Shown piece by piece: positions 3,920 through 5,247 of a stretch of 5,247 bases of DNA. A model generated the notes under the pieces. The model was not told the DNA's origin. It ran no database searches and saw only the letters and a program-made list of their open reading frames with translations. Origin of the DNA: JBMNOI01 sp050942995 (GTDB lineage: Bacteria; Chloroflexota; Anaerolineae; UBA1429); assembly GCA_050942995.1 (NCBI GenBank), contig JBMNOI010000173.1, positions 1 through 5,247 of the forward strand. Reading direction: 5' to 3'. Within the stretch, counting starts at the first letter, position 1; every line of letters begins with the position of its first letter. The position numbers were made by a program, and so were the translations under genes.

Positions 3920-5247
3920 ATGACCGACACCCCCCGGGTATCGCCTCACCGCAAGCGCCCTGTTCTCATTATTATCGCCATCGTCGCTCTTTTGCTGGGA
4001 GGGGCCTACTCCCTTCGGCGCCTCACCATCGCGCAGTCAGGGCAGAGCGGCGCCGCCCAACCACAACCCGGAGACCACGCGTCGCCCCCCCCTGTCGAGC
4101 CCGATACGCCGGATTCGACCGGCCCTTCAGGAATACCCTTCATCGACAACATCATCCGACCCGGTACGTCGTCGGGACGCCTGCCCCGGGCCGAACGGTC
4201 CGATATGATCATCAAAAAAGAGCGCGTCAACATCCTTCTTCTCGGCATCGACCGGCGCCCCGAAGAGTACGGGCCATCCCGCACCGACACCATGATCCTG
4301 CTGTCCGTCGATCCGAAAGAGAACACGGCCGCCATGCTCTCGATCCCACGCGACCTGTGGGTGATGATCCCCGAATATGGCGAGAGCCGCATCAACGTGG
4401 CCCACTTTGCCGGCGATGTGCGCAACTACCCCGGTGGCGGCCCCGCACTGGCCAAACGCACCGTCTCGGAGATACTGGGAGTGCCGGTGCACTATTATGT
4501 GCGCGTCGACTTTGTCGGTTTCGAGCAGCTCATCGACGCAATAGGGGGCATAACCATCGAGCTGGAAAGCCCCGTCCCACCCTTTGCCGCCGGCGTACAT
4601 CACATGGACGGTGAGACGGCGCTGAAATTCGCCCGCACCCGCCGGGGAAGCGACGACTTTCACCGCATGGCACACCAGCAAAAAGTGCTGATGGCCGCTC
4701 TGGAGCGAGTGCGCAGCCTCGACTTTCCCCTATCGACCACCCTGCAGATGGTATCCCTCGTAAACGACTCGATTCAGACGGATCTCAACCTCGTAGAGAT
4801 GGTCGCGCTGGCCACCATCGCCAACCGCATCGACGAAAACGATATCCGCCGGGGCCTGATCGACAGCAGCATGACGACCACAGTCGTCACCGCACAGGGA
4901 TGGATGGTCGAGATCCCTCACTGGGACGTGATCCTGCCCATGGTAGAGGAACTGCTGGGCGAGCCCGAAGCATGGGCGGACGATTCGCCAGATCTGGTGC
5001 GCGCCGGAGTGACGAACCTGGACCGGCGCATCGCCATATACAACGGCACCCCCGAGCCCGGCCTCGCCGAGGCCGCCGCCGATATACTGGGCGCCACCGG
5101 CCTGAACATCGTACACACCGGGGAGGCGGATCATACCGACTATGCCGAGAGCGAGATCATCGTCCGCGGCGAGATCGAGCCCCCCGTCGATCTCCTGGCG
5201 GTGATCCTCGGCATCCCGAGCGAGGCGATTCGCCAGGACCCCTCGAT
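3920..5247 (+). CDS. LytR-CpsA-Psr (LCP) family envelope glycopolymer transferase with LytR_C domain (3' end outside window)
   Basis: 442 codons are visible and the frame is still open at the window edge. LCP proteins move undecaprenyl-phosphate-linked glycopolymers onto peptidoglycan or other envelope acceptors, outside the membrane. Order: a short basic cytoplasmic N-terminus (RKR at 11-13), one membrane helix (about 14-30), a Pro/Ser/Gly-rich linker (41-90), an LCP domain (about 102-262) and a LytR_C domain (about 369-440, starting RIAIYNGTPEPGLAEAAADI). LCP landmarks are VNILLLGIDRRP (103-114), SRTDTMILLSVDP (120-132), SIPRDLWV (141-148), DFVGFEQLIDAIGG (197-210), MDGETALKFARTR (229-241) and DDFHRMAHQQ (245-254). 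The usual R.RRQQ-like end reads RMAHQQ, with His in place of Arg, and the loop before GVHHMDG is short. The ATG follows AGAGGAGA (spacing about 11 nt), with basic residues then the helix directly after it. It has its own promoter. The precise acceptor is unknown. Confidence 0.93.
   Translation, partial: MTDTPRVSPHRKRPVLIIIAIVALLLGGAYSLRRLTIAQSGQSGAAQPQPGDHASPPPVEPDTPDSTGPSGIPFIDNIIRPGTSSGRLPRAERSDMIIKKERVNILLLGIDRRPEEYGPSRTDTMILLSVDPKENTAAMLSIPRDLWVMIPEYGESRINVAHFAGDVRNYPGGGPALAKRTVSEILGVPVHYYVRVDFVGFEQLIDAIGGITIELESPVPPFAAGVHHMDGETALKFARTRRGSDDFHRMAHQQKVLMAALERVRSLDFPLSTTLQMVSLVNDSIQTDLNLVEMVALATIANRIDENDIRRGLIDSSMTTTVVTAQGWMVEIPHWDVILPMVEELLGEPEAWADDSPDLVRAGVTNLDRRIAIYNGTPEPGLAEAAADILGATGLNIVHTGEADHTDYAESEIIVRGEIEPPVDLLAVILGIPSEAIRQDPS

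Noticed and set aside
2633..3949. Minus-strand open frames across the three small genes (for example 2926-3414 and 3290-3949)
   Set aside because: They span several real genes and intergenic hairpins and show no recognisable protein family. The plus-strand genes in the same place match known families throughout.
4006..5134. Several minus-strand open frames inside the LCP gene
   Set aside because: They are low-complexity shadows of the LCP coding sequence without domains or ribosome sites of note.

Overview
The window looks like a piece of a GC-rich bacterial chromosome. The best guess is a member of the Chloroflexota (Anaerolineae-like). This rests on protein style only: the LytR-CpsA-Psr (LCP) protein with a LytR_C tail and the BipA N-terminus read like those of that phylum. 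No rRNA, tRNA or other decisive marker is present. Nothing suggests a phage, an IS element, a CRISPR array or a defence island.

Layout. (1) Positions 1-150 hold the last 49 codons of a plus-strand gene, probably a class I SAM-dependent methyltransferase. (2) A strong hairpin at 195-230 separates it from the convergent minus-strand gene bipA/typA (241-2094), a complete ribosome-associated translational GTPase. (3) Positions 2095-2422 form a divergent control region. It contains the bipA leader with a 12-bp perfect hairpin, a sigma70-type bipA promoter, an 81-bp element bounded by a perfect 15-bp inverted repeat, and a second sigma70-type promoter pointing right with an operator-like inverted repeat on its -10 region. 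(4) Positions 2423-3763 carry three small plus-strand genes that look like one operon: a DUF1579 protein, a VOC (glyoxalase-fold) protein and a YciI/DGPF-type protein. The operon ends at a 17-bp hairpin (3802-3839). (5) A promoter with a perfect TATAAT box precedes a membrane-anchored LCP-family gene (3920 onward) that runs off the right edge.

How the genes work together. BipA (ribosome assembly and stress translation) and the LCP protein (transfer of glycopolymers to the cell envelope) are ordinary housekeeping functions and are transcribed separately. The three-gene operon is the only accessory-looking module. All three products are small soluble proteins of families with poorly known function. 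Two of them depart from family signatures: the VOC protein lacks most of the usual metal ligands, and the YciI protein has NEPF in place of DGPF. I found no convincing case for a wholly new system. The most unexplained DNA is the 81-bp inverted-repeat element between the divergent promoters and the hairpin in the bipA leader.
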